Below are positions 47,600-57,478 of a stretch of DNA of 64,000 nt, piece by piece. Each line of letters opens with the position of its first letter. The stretch's first letter is position 1. The translations under genes and the position numbers were made by a program. The notes below the pieces were generated by a model. That model ran no database searches, had not been told where the DNA came from, and saw only the letters and a list, made by a program, of their open reading frames with translations. Origin of the DNA: JAGOEY01 sp017997515 (lineage in GTDB: Bacteria > Pseudomonadota > Gammaproteobacteria > Burkholderiales > Burkholderiaceae_C); the NCBI GenBank assembly GCA_026314275.1, contig CP111109.1, forward strand, positions 4,030,001 through 4,094,000, in the 5' to 3' direction.

Positions 47600-48592
47600 T
47601 CAGGTGCGATTGTAACGCAGGCCCCAGTTTTCCAAGGCTGCCGTCATATCGGGCGGCAAGGGGGCATAAAACTCCAGCGCCGCCTGGGTGAACGGGTGTT
47701 CAAACGCCAGCCGGAACGCATGCAGGGCCTGCCGCTCCATACCCGCCACGGCGTGGCCACCATACAAGGTGTCGCCCACCAGCGCATGGCCGATGGACGC
47801 CATGTGCACGCGGATCTGGTGGGTGCGCCCGGTTTGCAGCGTGCACTGCACCCAACAACCTTTGTCTGCGTTGTCCAGCAGCGTAAAGCCCGTACTGGCC
47901 GTTTTGCCCGCCTGGTGTGTGAGGTCCACCACCGCCATGCGCAGGCGGTTGCGCGGGTCACGCCCCACCGCCGCCTCCACCTGCCGCTGGCGCGGCCCGG
48001 TCCATGCGTGGTGCGCCAGCGCGAGGTACTGGCGGCTCACATCGCGGGCGGCAATCATGGCCACCAGCGCATCCATGGCCGCACGCGTGCGGGCCACCAC
48101 CATCAAGCCGCTGGTGTCCTTGTCCAGCCGGTGCACGATGCCGGCACGCGGCAGCAGCATGGCCTTGGGGTCCCGCCCCAGCAAACCGTTCAGCAAAGTG
48201 CCGCTCCAGTTGCCGGGTGCCGGGTGCACCACGAGGCCCGCGGGTTTGTTGACCACCAGCAGATGTTCGTCCTCAAACACGACGTCCAGCGCCATCGTTT
48301 CAGGCTTGAATGCCTGGCTTTGCGGCGTGGGGCGCAATTCAATGCAGCCTTTGTCCCCTGCGCGCACCTTCGCGGACGACTTGGTGGCCACCACACCATT
48401 CACGGTGACGGCACCCGCCTCGATCAGCTGCTGCAGGTAACTGCGGGAAAACTCGGGCACACCTGCGGCCAGCGCCTGGTCCAGGCGTGCGCCGTGCTGG
48501 GCGACGTCCACACTCCAGTCGCGCAGTTCGGTGTCTTGGCCGGTGTCGGCAGCTTCTTCCGCGCCGTCCTCCACGGGGTCATGGGACGGCAA
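47600..48592 (-). CDS. rluD: 23S rRNA pseudouridine synthase RluD
   Basis: Predicted 330 residues from a TTG at 48592. An S4 domain (HGARLDQALAAGVPEFSRSYLQQLI) is followed by the catalytic domain with HRLDKDTSGLMVVAR. It makes pseudouridines 1911, 1915 and 1917 in helix 69 of 23S rRNA. The exact start is unsure: the frame is open upstream into the divergent bamD gene, and a GTG at 48574 is an alternative. The divergent rluD-bamD arrangement is common in Betaproteobacteria. Confidence 0.92.
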   Translation of the reverse strand: MPSHDPVEDGAEEAADTGQDTELRDWSVDVAQHGARLDQALAAGVPEFSRSYLQQLIEAGAVTVNGVVATKSSAKVRAGDKGCIELRPTPQSQAFKPETMALDVVFEDEHLLVVNKPAGLVVHPAPGNWSGTLLNGLLGRDPKAMLLPRAGIVHRLDKDTSGLMVVARTRAAMDALVAMIAARDVSRQYLALAHHAWTGPRQRQVEAAVGRDPRNRLRMAVVDLTHQAGKTASTGFTLLDNADKGCWVQCTLQTGRTHQIRVHMASIGHALVGDTLYGGHAVAGMERQALHAFRLAFEHPFTQAALEFYAPLPPDMTAALENWGLRYNRT

Positions 48593-48639
48593 GGGGCTCG
48601 ATATAATGGATTTGCTTCGCTTCAAGAAAGTTGCCTGTG

Positions 48640-49446
48640 ATGTTTCGAGCCAAATTATCGGTTGTGTCTGCCCTTTCCGCGGCAGGCTTCGCAGTGCTGC
48701 TTGCGGGCTGCTCAACCACCGAGGTAGACAAGACGGTGGGCTGGAGCCCCAACAAGATATATGCAGAAGCCAAGGACGAAATGTCCAGTGGTGCCTTTGA
48801 CAAGGCCGTTCCCCTGTTCGAAAAACTCGAAGGCCGCGCTGCAGGCACTCCGCTGGCGCAACAGGCCCAGCTGGACAAGGCCTATGCGCAGTACAAGAAC
48901 AACGAACAGGTCCAGGCGATTGCCACGCTGGACCGTTTCATTAAGCTGCACCCTGCCAGCCCGGCGCTGGACTATGCGCTGTACCTCAAAGGCCTCGTCA
49001 GCTTCAACGACAACCTGGGGCTGCTCTCTGGCCTGTCGCGCCAGGATTTGTCGGAACGTGACCAGAAAGCCGCCAAGGATTCATTTGAGGCCTTCCGCGA
49101 GCTGACAACCCGCTTCCCGGACTCCAAGTACGCCCCCGATGCGCGCCAGCGCATGACCCACATCGTCAACTCACTCGCACAGTATGAAGTGCATGTGGCA
49201 CGTTATTACTACTCGCGTGGTGCCTATGTGGCAGCCATCAACCGCGCCCAAACGGCGCTGAACGATTACCGCGACGTGCCCGCACTGGAAGAAGCCATCT
49301 ACATCCTCATGCGTTCGTACGATGCGCTGGGTATGGAAAAACTGCGCGACGATGCCCGCCGCGTGATGGAGTCCAGCTACCCCAAGAGTGACTACCTGGT
49401 CCAGGGCTTCAAGGCCAAGTCGGATCCATGGTGGAAGATGTGGTGA
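48640..49446 (+). CDS. bamD: Outer membrane assembly lipoprotein BamD
   Basis: Predicted 268-residue essential lipoprotein of the BAM complex. The signal ends in VLLAGCSTT (lipobox). TPR repeats follow (PNKIYAEAKDEMSSGAFDKA, then HPASPALDYALYLKGLVSF and GAYVAAINRAQTAL). The ATG at 48640 lies 47 bases from the rluD start on the other strand. Its 3' end overlaps the convergent helicase gene by 38 bases. Confidence 0.96.
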   Translation: MFRAKLSVVSALSAAGFAVLLAGCSTTEVDKTVGWSPNKIYAEAKDEMSSGAFDKAVPLFEKLEGRAAGTPLAQQAQLDKAYAQYKNNEQVQAIATLDRFIKLHPASPALDYALYLKGLVSFNDNLGLLSGLSRQDLSERDQKAAKDSFEAFRELTTRFPDSKYAPDARQRMTHIVNSLAQYEVHVARYYYSRGAYVAAINRAQTALNDYRDVPALEEAIYILMRSYDALGMEKLRDDARRVMESSYPKSDYLVQGFKAKSDPWWKMW

Positions 49447-51517
49447 GTGGGCTGGTGGAGGCTGATGAGGCTGCCAACGTGGCCAACATCTCGCCAAACT
49501 CGGCCTCTGTTTTTAACACCCGCATAGGTGGCAAGGACGCCAGAAGGCGTTTGCCGTAACCCATCGCCGTCAGGCGGGTGTCTCCAATCACCAGCACCCC
49601 CCGGTCGGTTTCGCTGCGGATCAGTCGCCCGGCACCCTGCTTGAGCGCCACAGCCGCTTCCGGCATGGAATAGGCAGAAAAAGCACTTCGCCCTTCCCGC
49701 TCCACACGCTGGGACCGTGCCTCCACCAAGGGATCATTCGGCGCCGGAAACGGCAGCTTGTCGATCACCACCATCTGCAAGGCGTCACCGGGCACGTCAA
49801 CACCCTCCCAGAACGACATTGAGGCCACGAGGATGCAGCCAGGCCGCCCTTGAGTGCCTGCATCGCGGAATTGCTCCAGCAAACGGCGCTTCGGGCTTTG
49901 GCCCTGCACCAGTATGCGGATGTGCTCAGAGCTTTCAAAATGGGCGCTCAGGCTGTCCCCAATCAGCCGCAAGGCACGCAGGCTGGTGGTCAGCATCAAG
50001 GTCCGCCCACCAATCTGCTCGGCAGCGCTGGCCACCAGCCTGGCCAGCTGTTCACTGTGCTGGGGGTCTGCCGGTTTGGGCAGGTGTGTGGGCACATACA
50101 GCGCTGCCTGGCTGGCATAGTCAAACGGGCTGTGCACCCGCAGAATGCGGGCGTCCTGCAAACCACAGGGGTCGGTAAACCAGCTGAGTTTGGCGTCCGA
50201 CCCCAATGTGGCCGACGTAAAGATCCAGGAACGGTGCATCGGCTGCACGGGCTCCGACGCAATACCCTCCGCATCCTCGGCACTGCCGGAAGGCACTTTG
50301 AGCAAACGTGTTTTCACGGCCTCGGCAATGTCGAGTGGCGACTCGACCAGCCGCAACTGTGTGCCCACGTCCACCCACCGCACAGCCGTGCCACTGCAGG
50401 CCGCGGCAAAACGGGCGCTCCGGTCGGCAAGCTCCACAGCGCGTTCGTGCAGGCGACCAAAATCAGGGGCCATTTCACTCACCGTGTCGAGTGCCAGCAT
50501 GGCCTCTTCACACGCGGTGTGGACGGTGTGTAATGCGCCGGACCACTCGGCGCCGTCCACCCCTTCGGGGCTGCCATCCATCCAGCGCAGCTTGGCGCCG
50601 GGCCACGACTGGCCCACCACCAGCCGCAGGTCACGCGCTGCCCGCTCCAGGTCAGAGGCCACCTGCAGCCAATCCACCAAACCACGCGCCAGTTGCAGGC
50701 CCGTAGCCAACACATCACGCGCAAAGTCGAGCAATTGGCCAGTGGTGAGCTGGGTGCCCAGAAACTGCACACCCGTCTCGTTCAGCTGGTGGGCTTCGTC
50801 AAACACAACCACCCGCACCGAGGGTAAAAGCTCGGCCACACCGGACTCGCGCACCGCCAAATCGGCGAAAAAAAGATGATGGTTGACCACCACCACATCC
50901 GCCGCCAGCGCGTCCCTGCGCGCCACATTGACGTGGCAGGCCTTGAACTGTGGGCATTGCGCACCCAGGCAGTTTTCCCGTGTCGAGGTCACCAGCGGCA
51001 CCAGCGGTGAGCGCTCGTCCAGATCGGGCAACTCCGCCAGATCTCCTGTGCGGGTGGCCTGCGACCAAACTTCAATGGCAGCAAGTGTGGACAAGGTGGC
51101 ACGCCCCTCCACACCCCCATCGTGCCGCGCCAGCGCAAGCCGGTGCAAGCAGAGATAACTGCCACGCCCTTTTAACAAGGCCGTACGCACCGGCACACCC
51201 AAGGCCGCCGCCAAACGCGGCAGATCGCGCCCAAACAACTGGTCTTGCAAGGTTTTGGTGGCGGTGGACAGCAACACCTTTTCGCCACTCAGCAAGGCGG
51301 GCACCAGGTAGGCGAATGTTTTGCCCACACCCGTCCCCGCTTCGACCACCAGCACGCCACCCTGCGCGATGGTCTCGGCAACCGCCAGCGCCATGTCGGT
51401 CTGCCCTTGCCGTGGCAGGAAGTTCTGCACGGTGCGCGACAAAACACCGTCAGTGGCAAAAACACCTTGCACAAGCGTGGGCAGACTCCCCACCAGACCC
51501 TCTGCAGAACCGTTCAT
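49409..51517 (-). CDS. DinG/YoaA-type ATP-dependent DNA helicase
   Basis: Predicted 702-residue XPD-like helicase. It shows Walker A EAGTGVGKTFAYL, the DEAH box in VVVFDEAHQLNE, and the motif VI region VALKQGAGRLIRSETD. The cysteines in YLCLHRL and ENCLGAQCPQFKACHV fit a four-cysteine Fe-S cluster of this family. It is thought to unwind R-loops and damaged or blocked DNA. The length fits YoaA/DinG without an exonuclease domain. Confidence 0.92.
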   Translation of the reverse strand: MNGSAEGLVGSLPTLVQGVFATDGVLSRTVQNFLPRQGQTDMALAVAETIAQGGVLVVEAGTGVGKTFAYLVPALLSGEKVLLSTATKTLQDQLFGRDLPRLAAALGVPVRTALLKGRGSYLCLHRLALARHDGGVEGRATLSTLAAIEVWSQATRTGDLAELPDLDERSPLVPLVTSTRENCLGAQCPQFKACHVNVARRDALAADVVVVNHHLFFADLAVRESGVAELLPSVRVVVFDEAHQLNETGVQFLGTQLTTGQLLDFARDVLATGLQLARGLVDWLQVASDLERAARDLRLVVGQSWPGAKLRWMDGSPEGVDGAEWSGALHTVHTACEEAMLALDTVSEMAPDFGRLHERAVELADRSARFAAACSGTAVRWVDVGTQLRLVESPLDIAEAVKTRLLKVPSGSAEDAEGIASEPVQPMHRSWIFTSATLGSDAKLSWFTDPCGLQDARILRVHSPFDYASQAALYVPTHLPKPADPQHSEQLARLVASAAEQIGGRTLMLTTSLRALRLIGDSLSAHFESSEHIRILVQGQSPKRRLLEQFRDAGTQGRPGCILVASMSFWEGVDVPGDALQMVVIDKLPFPAPNDPLVEARSQRVEREGRSAFSAYSMPEAAVALKQGAGRLIRSETDRGVLVIGDTRLTAMGYGKRLLASLPPMRVLKTEAEFGEMLATLAASSASTSPLTTSSTMDPTWP

Positions 51518-51575
51518 GCCAGGCGGCTGTCAGAAAGTGGGAGCGCGCGCTGCGGGGCCCGGGGGCAGGAAACCA

Positions 51576-51779
51576 TCATGCAGGCTCGTTGGGGAACAGG
51601 CTCATTTCCAGCCGTGAAATCTGGTCACGCAGGGCAAGGCGGCGCTTTTTTAAACGCTTGAGGGCCAGTTCATCCAGGGGAAGCACATGGGCCGTCTGGT
51701 CGATCAGTGCGTCCAGGTCGGCATGTTCCATGCGCAAGGCGATCAGGTGGCGTTCAGGGGATTGAAGATTGGATTGCAC
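51576..51779 (-). CDS. DUF465 (YdcH-like) small protein
   Basis: Predicted 67 residues from a GTG at 51779 (51 from an ATG at 51731). The sequence SPERHLIALRMEHADLDALI, then DELALKRLKKRRLALRDQI, is the DUF465 family: a short two-helix coiled-coil protein of unknown function, widespread in proteobacteria. It lies 58 bases upstream of the helicase gene on the same strand. Confidence 0.82.
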   Translation of the reverse strand: MQSNLQSPERHLIALRMEHADLDALIDQTAHVLPLDELALKRLKKRRLALRDQISRLEMSLFPNEPA

Positions 51780-51890
51780 TAGGTATGCCGATGCGATGTG
51801 GGGTCTCGCGTATTGGCTTGATAATACGTGCACAGCAGGTTTATTGCTGCTGCATCCGACTGAAAACTCCGGCATTCCCATCCCATCAGC

Positions 51891-52694
51891 ATGACAAAAG
51901 GCTACCGCATCACAGCGTCCACCGGCATCCACAAGGGTGACCGGGACTACCAGCAGGACCAGGTGGCTCTGTTGAGCCATGCCCGTGTCAACGGTTGTAT
52001 ATTGGGTGTCGTCGCTGATGGCATGGGGGGCCGCAGCGGAGGACGCAAGGCATCCGACCAGGTGATGCTGACCTCGCGCCAATTGTTTGAGAGGTTTGAC
52101 CCCAGCATCGACAATGGCGCGCAGTTGCTTTTGCAGATCGTGCAGGAAGCCCACATGGTGATTCGCTTGACGGCAATCTCCAGCGAGCAGGAGCCCCACA
52201 GCACCATTGCCGCGTTCCTCATCATGCCTTCGGGTGAATGCCACTGGGCCCATGCCGGGGACTCGCGGGTCTACCATTTCAACGCGGGGCGTTTACAACG
52301 GCGCACACAAGACCATTCGTACGTTCAAGCACTGGTGGACCGTGGCGAAATCACGGAAGAAGAAGCCAACCGGCACCCCAAATCCAACATCCTGCTGGGC
52401 TGCCTGGGCACCGAGCGCGACCCGCCGACTGGAGTTTTCCGCACGCCTGAAATCCAGGCCAACGACGTGTTTATGGCCTGCAGCGATGGCCTGTGGCACT
52501 ACTTCCAGGAAAATGAACTGGGGGCCGTGCTGGCCGCATTGCCACCGCGTGAAGCCACTGAATTCCTGATCGACAAGGCCAGGACACGTGCCAAGGGTGG
52601 CGGCGACAACCTGTCGCTGGTGATTGTGAAGCTGCAGTCTCTCGAGCCGGGAGCCGTGGTGCCGGAGCTTCCCACCATGCCCGGCTCTCTCTGA
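51891..52694 (+). CDS. PP2C-family serine/threonine phosphatase
   Basis: Predicted 267-residue metal-dependent phosphatase. PP2C motifs are visible: GDRDYQQDQVAL, GVVADGMGGRSGG with metal-binding aspartate, HAGDSRVYHF and ACSDGLWHY, GGGDNLSLVIV. It has no membrane segment and no kinase partner next to it. Such stand-alone phosphatases may act in type VI secretion or general signalling; the context does not decide. Confidence 0.93.
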   Translation: MTKGYRITASTGIHKGDRDYQQDQVALLSHARVNGCILGVVADGMGGRSGGRKASDQVMLTSRQLFERFDPSIDNGAQLLLQIVQEAHMVIRLTAISSEQEPHSTIAAFLIMPSGECHWAHAGDSRVYHFNAGRLQRRTQDHSYVQALVDRGEITEEEANRHPKSNILLGCLGTERDPPTGVFRTPEIQANDVFMACSDGLWHYFQENELGAVLAALPPREATEFLIDKARTRAKGGGDNLSLVIVKLQSLEPGAVVPELPTMPGSL

Positions 52695-52736
52695 ACAGGC
52701 TCCCTCACAACAGAATGGTCGCTTGAGCCCTGTTTG

Positions 52737-53375
52737 TTATTTGCGGGGCTCGGGCAGCGGTTGACCTGCCGATTTCTTGTTTTGGGCGGCCCTGTCGGCG
52801 CTGCTTTTCTGGCGTTGTGCGGCCTCTTGCTGTTTGGCCTCGTACTGTTTCTGCTTGGAGGCCTCGGCTGCGACCTTGCTGGCATGCTGGGCCTGCTTTT
52901 GTGCATTGTCTGCTTGCCGCCGGGCACCCGCATCCTGTGCACGGGCGGCATCGGCAGCCGCGCTGGCAGCTGACCGTGGCACCTTGGCCACAGCAGGTGC
53001 CTTGGGTGTGTTTTGCACATCCTGCAGCTTCTGCGCCTGCGCGGCTTTGCGGTCTTCCACACCCTGCAGGGCCGCTTCAGCCCGCTCTTTGCGCTCGGCA
53101 TCGTTCAGCAGCAACTCTTGGCGTTTGAGATCGGCCAGCGCGGTACGGCGCTTGGCGCGGATGTCGGCCAGGCAGGAATTAACCACAAATTTCTGGTAAC
53201 ACGCGGCCTCTTCCGTGGCCACGTTTTTCTGCACAAGTGCGCGCTCTGCATTGATACGTTCGTGTTCGGCTTTGCGTTGCAACGCCACAGCACTGGTTCC
53301 TGCGTCCACCGCCTGGGCATAGGCACCCGTGGCAGACAACACACACACCACCAGAATCCACACGTGTTTCATCAT
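52737..53375 (-). CDS. Exported coiled-coil protein of unknown function
   Basis: Predicted 212 residues with a signal peptide (about 1-20, ending GAYAQ). A long, highly charged helix follows with an internal cysteine pair (EEAACYQKFVVNSCLADIRAK segment). The C-terminal half is Ala/Gln/Lys-rich. The YQKFxVNxCL element suggests a periplasmic disulfide hairpin. It overlaps the zapE stop (ATGA), so it is translationally coupled to it. No function is recognised. Confidence 0.78.
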   Translation of the reverse strand: MMKHVWILVVCVLSATGAYAQAVDAGTSAVALQRKAEHERINAERALVQKNVATEEAACYQKFVVNSCLADIRAKRRTALADLKRQELLLNDAERKERAEAALQGVEDRKAAQAQKLQDVQNTPKAPAVAKVPRSAASAAADAARAQDAGARRQADNAQKQAQHASKVAAEASKQKQYEAKQQEAAQRQKSSADRAAQNKKSAGQPLPEPRK

Positions 53376-54469
53376 GTCAGCCCCGTGTCCACAGTGCGGC
53401 GCTCCAGCGCCAGAAATTCAGCCGACTGCATCTCCGTCAGACGCGACACCGTGCGCGGGAACTCATGTGCCAGCGGGCCTTCGGTGTAAAGCAGCTCAGG
53501 CTCCACTTCGGCCGACAAAATCAGCTTCACGCGCCGGTCGTAAAACACGTCCACCAGCCATGTGAAACGGCGGGCTTCCGACGCACGGGACACCGCCATC
53601 TGGGGCACATCGGACAACAGCACGGTGTGGAACTGGCTGGCAATTTCAAGGTAGTCGTTCTGTGAACGGGGGCCGCCACACAAGGTGCGGAAGTCGAACC
53701 ACACCACCCCACCCGCCTTGCGCCGGGCGGAAATTTCGCGCGCCTCGATGTGCAGCACCGGGTGTTCGTCGGCGCATTCAGCCAGTTTGTTGAATGCGTC
53801 GGTCAACTCTGCATCGGCAGCGGGCCCGTTGGGGGTCAGGTACATACGCAGCTGCTCGAGCGTGCGGCGGCGGTAGTCGGTGCCGTTGTCCACACTCAGC
53901 ACCTCGAGCCGCTCGTTGAGCAGCGCAATGGCGGGCAGAATGCGGTCGCGGTGCAGGCCGTCGGGGTACAGGTCGTCGGGTTTGAAGTTGGAGGTGGTGA
54001 CAAAACCCACACCGTTGGCAAACAGTGCGTCCAACAACCGGTGCAGGATCATGGCGTCGGTGATGTCCGCCACGTGAAATTCGTCAAAACAGATCAGTTT
54101 GTAACGCTTCGCCATCCGGCGACCCAACTCGTCGAGCGGGTTGACGGTGCCTTGCAGGTCCATCAGTTCGCGGTGCACTTCACGCATGAATTCGTGGAAA
54201 TGCAGGCGCGTCTTGCGCTTGATAGGAACGGCGTTAAAGAAGCAGTCCATCAGGAAACTCTTGCCGCGCCCCACGCCGCCGTACATGTACACCCCGCGCG
54301 GGATGTCAGGCCGGTTGATGAGTTTCTTCAGTGCATTGGAACGCCGCGCCTTGTACTCAGCCCATTCGCCAGCACAACGCTCCAGCGCCTCCACCGCACG
54401 CAGTTGCGCCGGGTCACTCTGAAAGCCGCGTGCGGCCAATTCTGCTTCGTAGGCCTCTTTGACGTTCAA
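53372..54469 (-). CDS. zapE: Cell division protein ZapE (AFG1-like ATPase)
   Basis: Predicted 365-residue ATPase of the AFG1/ZapE family. Walker A is MYGGVGRGKSFLMD, followed by KRKTRLHFHEFMREVH and Walker B ICFDEFHVADITDA. ZapE binds FtsZ and affects ring constriction, notably under low oxygen. It lies downstream of lpdA, as in many Burkholderiales, but a repeat-rich gap of about 200 bases separates them, so it may have its own promoter. Confidence 0.94.
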   Translation of the reverse strand: MNVKEAYEAELAARGFQSDPAQLRAVEALERCAGEWAEYKARRSNALKKLINRPDIPRGVYMYGGVGRGKSFLMDCFFNAVPIKRKTRLHFHEFMREVHRELMDLQGTVNPLDELGRRMAKRYKLICFDEFHVADITDAMILHRLLDALFANGVGFVTTSNFKPDDLYPDGLHRDRILPAIALLNERLEVLSVDNGTDYRRRTLEQLRMYLTPNGPAADAELTDAFNKLAECADEHPVLHIEAREISARRKAGGVVWFDFRTLCGGPRSQNDYLEIASQFHTVLLSDVPQMAVSRASEARRFTWLVDVFYDRRVKLILSAEVEPELLYTEGPLAHEFPRTVSRLTEMQSAEFLALERRTVDTGLT

Positions 54470-54478
54470 GATAAATTC

Positions 54479-54531
54479 ACCCCCAGGCTTCGCTTCGCTT
54501 TCGCCAACCCCCTTGCAGGGGGCGACACCAG
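54479..54531. repeat. Family B dispersed repeat (inverted)
   Basis: On the minus strand: GCTGGTGTCGCCCCCTGCAA, GGGGGTTGGCG, then AAGCCTGGGGGTG. It matches the copies at 28593 and 37421 and lies in the zapE upstream region. Confidence 0.7.
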
Positions 54532-54606
54532 CGAACTGGCAGAGCCAGATCCGCAGTGTCTACTGGAAGGGATGGTGTGCTTCATATCGCCTGACAGAGT
54601 GAATGC

Positions 54607-54660
54607 TATCAATTAAATAGCTATTGGCGCCCGCCAAGCGGGCGCCAGAGGCCGATTTTG
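54607..54660. repeat. Family A dispersed repeat with strong hairpin
   Basis: CTATCAATTAAATAGCTATT, then a perfect inverted repeat TGGCGCCCGC (54625-54634) and GCGGGCGCCA (54638-54647) with a three-base loop, then GAGGCCGATTTTG. It lies just after the lpdA stop and probably acts as its terminator. Confidence 0.75.
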
Positions 54661-54668
54661 CTTAAGAA

Positions 54669-56096
54669 TCAGAAGTTCAGCGTACGTTTGTCCACAGCCA
54701 ACGCAGCTTCCTTCGTCGCTTCGGACAAGGAAGGGTGGGCATGGCAAATACGCGCGATGTCTTCGGCACTGGCCTTGAACTCCATGGCCACCACGGCTTC
54801 GGAGATCAGTTCGCTGACCTGCGGGCCCACCATGTGCACACCCAGGATCTCGTCGGTCGTGGCGTCGGCGAGGAACTTGACCATACCGGTCGTGTCGCCC
54901 AGTGCACGTGCGCGGCCATTGGCCAGGAACGGGAAGGTGCCGGCCTTGTACGCCACGCCGTCGGCCTTGAGCTGCTGCTCGGTGCGGCCCACCCAGGCGA
55001 TCTCGGGGCTGGTGTAGATGACCCAAGGGATGGTGTTGAAGTTGACGTGCCCATGCTGGCCAGCAATACGCTCGGCCACGGCCACACCTTCTTCTTCCGC
55101 CTTGTGAGCGAGCATCGGGCCACGCACCACGTCACCCACGGCCCAGACGCCAGGCAGGTTGGTCTTGCAATCGCCGTCCACCACAATCGCACCGCGCTCG
55201 TCCAGCTGCAGGCCCACACCTTCGGCGTTCAGGCCGATGGTGTTGGCCACACGGCCGATGGAGACGATGAGCTTGTCGGCGTCGAGCGTCACCGCTTCGC
55301 CCTTGGCGTTGGTGTAGGCAATGGACACACCCTTCTTGCCGTTCTTGATCTCGCCGACTTTCACGCCCAGCTCGATCTTCAGGCCTTGTTTGTCGAACGC
55401 CTTCTTGGCTTCCTTGGCGATCTGTTCGTCCACTGCACCCAGGAAGGTTGGCAGACCTTCGAGGATGGTCACGTCGGCACCCAGGCGGCGCCAGACGGAG
55501 CCCATTTCCAGGCCGATCACACCAGAACCGATCACGGCCAGCTTCTTGGGCACGGCACCGATACGCAGCGCGCCGTCGTTGGACAACACGTTGACTTCAT
55601 CGAACGGCGTACCAGGCAGCGCGCGGGCATTCGAGCCGGTGGCCACGATGATGTGTTTGCCGGTGATGGACTCTTCTTCCTTGCCTGCGACCTTGATCTC
55701 GTAGCCACCTTCAGCGGCTTTGACGAACGAACCACGGCCATGGAAGAAGCTGACCTTGTTCTTTTTGAACAGGTACAGGATGCCGTCGTTGTTTTGTTTG
55801 ACGACGTTGTCCTTGCGGCCCACCAGCTTCGCCAGGTCCAGCTCCAGGCCCTTCACATTGATACCGTGCTCGGCGAAATGTTTGCCAGCGTGCTCGTAAT
55901 GCTCGGACGACTGCAGCAGTGCTTTGGACGGGATGCAGCCGACGTTGGTGCAGGTGCCACCCGGTGCCGGGCCGCCCTTGTCGTTCTTCCACTCGTCGAT
56001 ACAAGCGGTGTTGAAGCCCAGCTGGGCGGCGCGGATGGCGGCGATGTAACCACCGGGGCCACCACCGATGACGATGACGTCGAATTGTTTGGACAT
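54669..56096 (-). CDS. lpdA: Dihydrolipoyl dehydrogenase (E3)
   Basis: Predicted 475-residue FAD enzyme that reoxidises the lipoamide of 2-oxoglutarate dehydrogenase. FAD-binding [10 protein letters not shown] is at the N-terminus, the redox disulfide is [12 protein letters not shown], and the catalytic His-Glu is in HAHPSLSEA. It is the third gene of the odhA-odhB-lpdA operon. A perfect hairpin in the odhB-lpdA gap may tune its dose. Confidence 0.97.
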   Translation of the reverse strand: MSKQFDVIVIGGGPGGYIAAIRAAQLGFNTACIDEWKNDKGGPAPGGTCTNVGCIPSKALLQSSEHYEHAGKHFAEHGINVKGLELDLAKLVGRKDNVVKQNNDGILYLFKKNKVSFFHGRGSFVKAAEGGYEIKVAGKEEESITGKHIIVATGSNARALPGTPFDEVNVLSNDGALRIGAVPKKLAVIGSGVIGLEMGSVWRRLGADVTILEGLPTFLGAVDEQIAKEAKKAFDKQGLKIELGVKVGEIKNGKKGVSIAYTNAKGEAVTLDADKLIVSIGRVANTIGLNAEGVGLQLDERGAIVVDGDCKTNLPGVWAVGDVVRGPMLAHKAEEEGVAVAERIAGQHGHVNFNTIPWVIYTSPEIAWVGRTEQQLKADGVAYKAGTFPFLANGRARALGDTTGMVKFLADATTDEILGVHMVGPQVSELISEAVVAMEFKASAEDIARICHAHPSLSEATKEAALAVDKRTLNF

Positions 56097-56121
56097 GGAG
56101 ATGAATTCCTGAAATCAATGG

Positions 56122-56147
56122 GCCAACGCCCCTCTCGGGGCGTTGGC
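56122..56147 (-). other. Perfect hairpin in the odhB-lpdA gap
   Basis: GCCAACGCCCC, a four-base loop (GAGA on the minus strand) and GGGGCGTTGGC form an 11-pair stem. No T-run follows on the minus strand. It could attenuate or stabilise the operon mRNA between E2 and E3. Confidence 0.6.
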
Positions 56148-56161
56148 TGGGGTAGCGACGA

Positions 56162-57427
56162 TCAGATGTCGAACAGCAAGCGCGACGGATCTTCCAGCGC
56201 TTCCTTCATGGCCACCAGGCCCAGCACGGCTTCACGGCCGTCGATGATGCGGTGGTCGTAGCTCATCGCCAGGTAGTTCATCGGGCGGATGACGATCTGG
56301 CCGTTTTCAACCACAGCGCGGTCCTTGGTCGCGTGAACGCCCAGGATGGCCGATTGCGGTGGGTTGATGATGGGCGTGGACAGCATGGAGCCGAAGGTGC
56401 CACCGTTGCTGATGGAGAAAGTGCCGCCGGTCATGTCTTCGATGCCCAGCTTGCCTTCTTGCGCCTTCTTGCCAAACTCGGCGATCTTCTTTTCGATCTC
56501 GGCGAAGCTCATCTGGTCTGCATTACGCAGGATGGGCACCACCAGGCCACGGGGCGAACCCACAGCGATACCGATGTCGAAATAGCCGTGGTACACGATG
56601 TCGTTACCGTCCACCGATGCGTTCAGCACGGGGAATTTCTTCAGTGCGTGCACTGCCGCCTTCACGAAGAAACTCATGAAGCCGATCTTGACGCCATGCT
56701 CCTTGGTGAATGCGTCCTGGAACTTCTTGCGCATGTCCATGACCGGGGCCATGTTCACTTCGTTGAAGGTGGTCAGGATGGCGTTGGTGGACTGCGATTG
56801 CAGCAGGCGCTCGGCGATACGGGCGCGCAGGCGGCTCATCGGCACACGCTCTTCAGGGCGGTCACCCAGGTCCTGGCCCTTGGGTCCGGCGACCTGTGGG
56901 AGAGACGTCTTGGGCGCACCAGTGGGAATCTGCACGGCAGGCGCGACCTTGGCGGCAGCACCACCGGCCACAGCCGCCAGCACGTCACCCTTGGTCACAC
57001 GGCCGTCTTTACCCGTGCCCGACACATCACCTGTTTTCAGGTTGTTGTCGGCCAGCAGCTTGGCGGCAGCAGGCATGGCCACGTCGGCCTTGGCGTTGCC
57101 AGCCGGAGCAGCAGCGGCGGCGGCAGGCGCAGCCGATGCAGCAGCGGGTGCAGCGGCAGCGGCTGGCGCAGCAGCACCAGCCTTGCCTTCGGTATCGATC
57201 TTGGCAATCAGCTGTTCAGCCACCACCGTGGCACCGTCGCCCTGGACGATTTCAACCAAAACACCGGCCGATGGGGCTGGCACTTCCAGCACCACCTTGT
57301 CGGTTTCGATTTCGATCAGGATTTCATCAACGGCGATGGCGTCGCCAACCTTCTTCTTCCAGTTCAGCATGGTGGCTTCGGCCACGGACTCGGACAACTG
57401 GGGGACTACAACTTCAACGATAGACAT
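56162..57427 (-). CDS. odhB: 2-oxoglutarate dehydrogenase E2 (dihydrolipoamide succinyltransferase)
   Basis: Predicted 421-residue core of the complex. The N-terminal lipoyl domain has the lipoylated lysine in [14 protein letters not shown]. An Ala-rich linker follows (about 75-115), then a peripheral-subunit binding domain ([20 protein letters not shown]) and the catalytic domain with [13 protein letters not shown]. Length and order are normal; it lies 51 bases after odhA. Confidence 0.97.
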   Translation of the reverse strand: MSIVEVVVPQLSESVAEATMLNWKKKVGDAIAVDEILIEIETDKVVLEVPAPSAGVLVEIVQGDGATVVAEQLIAKIDTEGKAGAAAPAAAAAPAAASAAPAAAAAAPAGNAKADVAMPAAAKLLADNNLKTGDVSGTGKDGRVTKGDVLAAVAGGAAAKVAPAVQIPTGAPKTSLPQVAGPKGQDLGDRPEERVPMSRLRARIAERLLQSQSTNAILTTFNEVNMAPVMDMRKKFQDAFTKEHGVKIGFMSFFVKAAVHALKKFPVLNASVDGNDIVYHGYFDIGIAVGSPRGLVVPILRNADQMSFAEIEKKIAEFGKKAQEGKLGIEDMTGGTFSISNGGTFGSMLSTPIINPPQSAILGVHATKDRAVVENGQIVIRPMNYLAMSYDHRIIDGREAVLGLVAMKEALEDPSRLLFDI

Positions 57428-57478
57428 TTGGAGGATGCTCCGGTTTTATTTTTTGTGGGTGTGGATAAGAAGGCTCGC

